A stretch of DNA of 8,257 bases from CBDUUP01 sp965370435 (GTDB lineage: Bacteria; Chloroflexota; Anaerolineae; Anaerolineales; UBA11579), in contig CBDUUP010000195.1 in assembly GCA_965370435.1 (NCBI GenBank), positions 1 through 8,257 of the forward strand, in the 5' to 3' direction. The stretch's first letter is position 1; the number at the start of each line of letters is the position of its first letter. A program made the translations under genes and the position numbers. Positions 7,484 through 8,257 of the stretch are shown here, piece by piece. The notes beneath the pieces are model-generated. The model was not told where the DNA came from and did no database searches. It saw only the letters and a list, made by a program, of their open reading frames with translations.

Positions 7484-8257
7484 TTATATACGTTCAATAA
7501 TGGTGGCGATCCCCATGCCGCCGCCCACGCAAAGGGTGATGAGCGCGGTGCCCAGCCCGGTGCGTTCCAGTTCATCCAGGACCGTGCCCAGAAGCATGGC
7601 TCCGGTGGCCCCCAGCGGATGGCCCATCGCGATGGCCCCGCCGTTCACGTTGATGGTTTCCATGCTGTCGAGTCCCACGTCCCGCATGAAGCGCAAAGGC
7701 ACAGCCGCGAAGGCCTCGTTGACCTCGAACAGGTCAATGTCGCCAATCGTCATCCCCGCTTTCTTCAGCGCTTTCTTGGAGGCCGGGCCTGGCCCGATGA
7801 GCATAATGGTCGGATCGGTGCCCACCAGCCCGACGGAGACAATCCGAGCGCGAGGCTTCAAGCCCATCGCTTCCCCTTTCTCTGGGGAGCCGATGAGGAC
7901 CAGCGCGGCCCCATCCACGATGCCGGAGGAATTCCCGGCGGTGTGGACGTGGTTGATCTTCTCGACTTCGGGGTATCTTTGCATGGCGACCGCGTCAAAC
8001 CCCATATCGCCCATCATCTGGAAGGCGGAATTGAGTCCGGCCAGCGCGTCCAGGCTGCTGTCGGGGCGGATGTATTCGTCGTGTTCCAGGACCGGGATCC
8101 CGTTTTGATCGGTGACCGGAACCAGCGATTTATCGAAGTGGCCGTTTTGGGCCGCCTGAGTCGCTTTCTGCTGGGAGTTGAGGGCGAAGCGGTCAACGTC
8201 CTCCCCGCTGAAATCTTCCAGGGTGGCGATCAGGTCAGCCCCGCTGCCCAGGGGGAC
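7484..8257 (-). CDS. Acetyl-CoA acyltransferase (thiolase, FadA-like), 5' end outside window
   Basis: The frame is open from the right edge (first full codon at 8257) to the stop at 7484-7486, giving the C-terminal 257 residues of a protein usually about 390-430 long. Numbering from the edge, it contains VNEAFAAV (179-186), the catalytic His213 in GGAIAMGHPLGATG and catalytic Cys243 in LCVGGGMG, as in true biosynthetic or degradative thiolases. The nucleophilic Cys loop lies beyond the window. The protein cleaves 3-ketoacyl-CoA to acetyl-CoA and a shortened acyl-CoA, or makes acetoacetyl-CoA in reverse. It is followed after 9 nt by the hydratase/dehydrogenase gene, the thiolase-first order. 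An internal ATG at 8017 is not the start, because family sequence continues upstream of it to the edge. Confidence 0.93.
   Translation of the reverse strand, partial: VPLGSGADLIATLEDFSGEDVDRFALNSQQKATQAAQNGHFDKSLVPVTDQNGIPVLEHDEYIRPDSSLDALAGLNSAFQMMGDMGFDAVAMQRYPEVEKINHVHTAGNSSGIVDGAALVLIGSPEKGEAMGLKPRARIVSVGLVGTDPTIMLIGPGPASKKALKKAGMTIGDIDLFEVNEAFAAVPLRFMRDVGLDSMETINVNGGAIAMGHPLGATGAMLLGTVLDELERTGLGTALITLCVGGGMGIATIIERI

Overview
The window looks like a chromosomal segment of a fairly GC-rich bacterium. Two traits point tentatively to Chloroflexota: a bacterial class II HMG-CoA reductase sits beside an archaeal-type HMG-CoA synthase / thiolase / DUF35 set, and the spacers carry short-repeat-rich and inverted-repeat DNA. 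Use of the mevalonate route in that phylum is established knowledge. The assignment to this phylum is my inference and cannot be proven from the window.

Layout. Positions 1-571 (minus) hold the N-terminal two thirds of a SpoU/TrmH-family RNA methyltransferase, cut by the window edge. A divergent spacer (572-768) separates it from a plus-strand cluster: class II HMG-CoA reductase mvaA (769-2064), archaeal-type HMG-CoA synthase (2057-3121, overlapping mvaA by 8 nt), an SCP-x/archaeal-type thiolase-like protein (3297-4457) and a zinc-ribbon/OB-fold DUF35 protein (4717-5118). A clear intrinsic terminator (5145-5176) closes the cluster. A long imperfect inverted repeat follows (5188-5314). On the minus strand and convergent with this cluster lies a beta-oxidation pair: a thiolase whose 5' end is outside the window (7484-8257), then a fused enoyl-CoA hydratase / 3-hydroxyacyl-CoA dehydrogenase (5342-7474).

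How the genes fit together. In archaea, acetoacetyl-CoA thiolase, HMG-CoA synthase and a DUF35 protein form one complex that makes HMG-CoA from acetyl-CoA. HMG-CoA reductase then makes mevalonate for isoprenoid lipids. All four parts are here, and the reductase and synthase keep every catalytic residue I could place. The thiolase-like protein does not: the nucleophilic cysteine is Gly83 and the GHP-motif histidine is Asn333, while the rest of the family framework is intact. Either acetoacetyl-CoA comes from another thiolase and this protein is a scaffold or channel, or the thiolase/DUF35 pair does different chemistry. This is the main point of interest in the window. The thiolase-like gene is also the only one in the cluster flanked on both sides by long spacers (175 and 259 nt) full of short heptamer-like repeats and inverted repeats, which suggests it sits in a rearranged or separately regulated part of the cluster.
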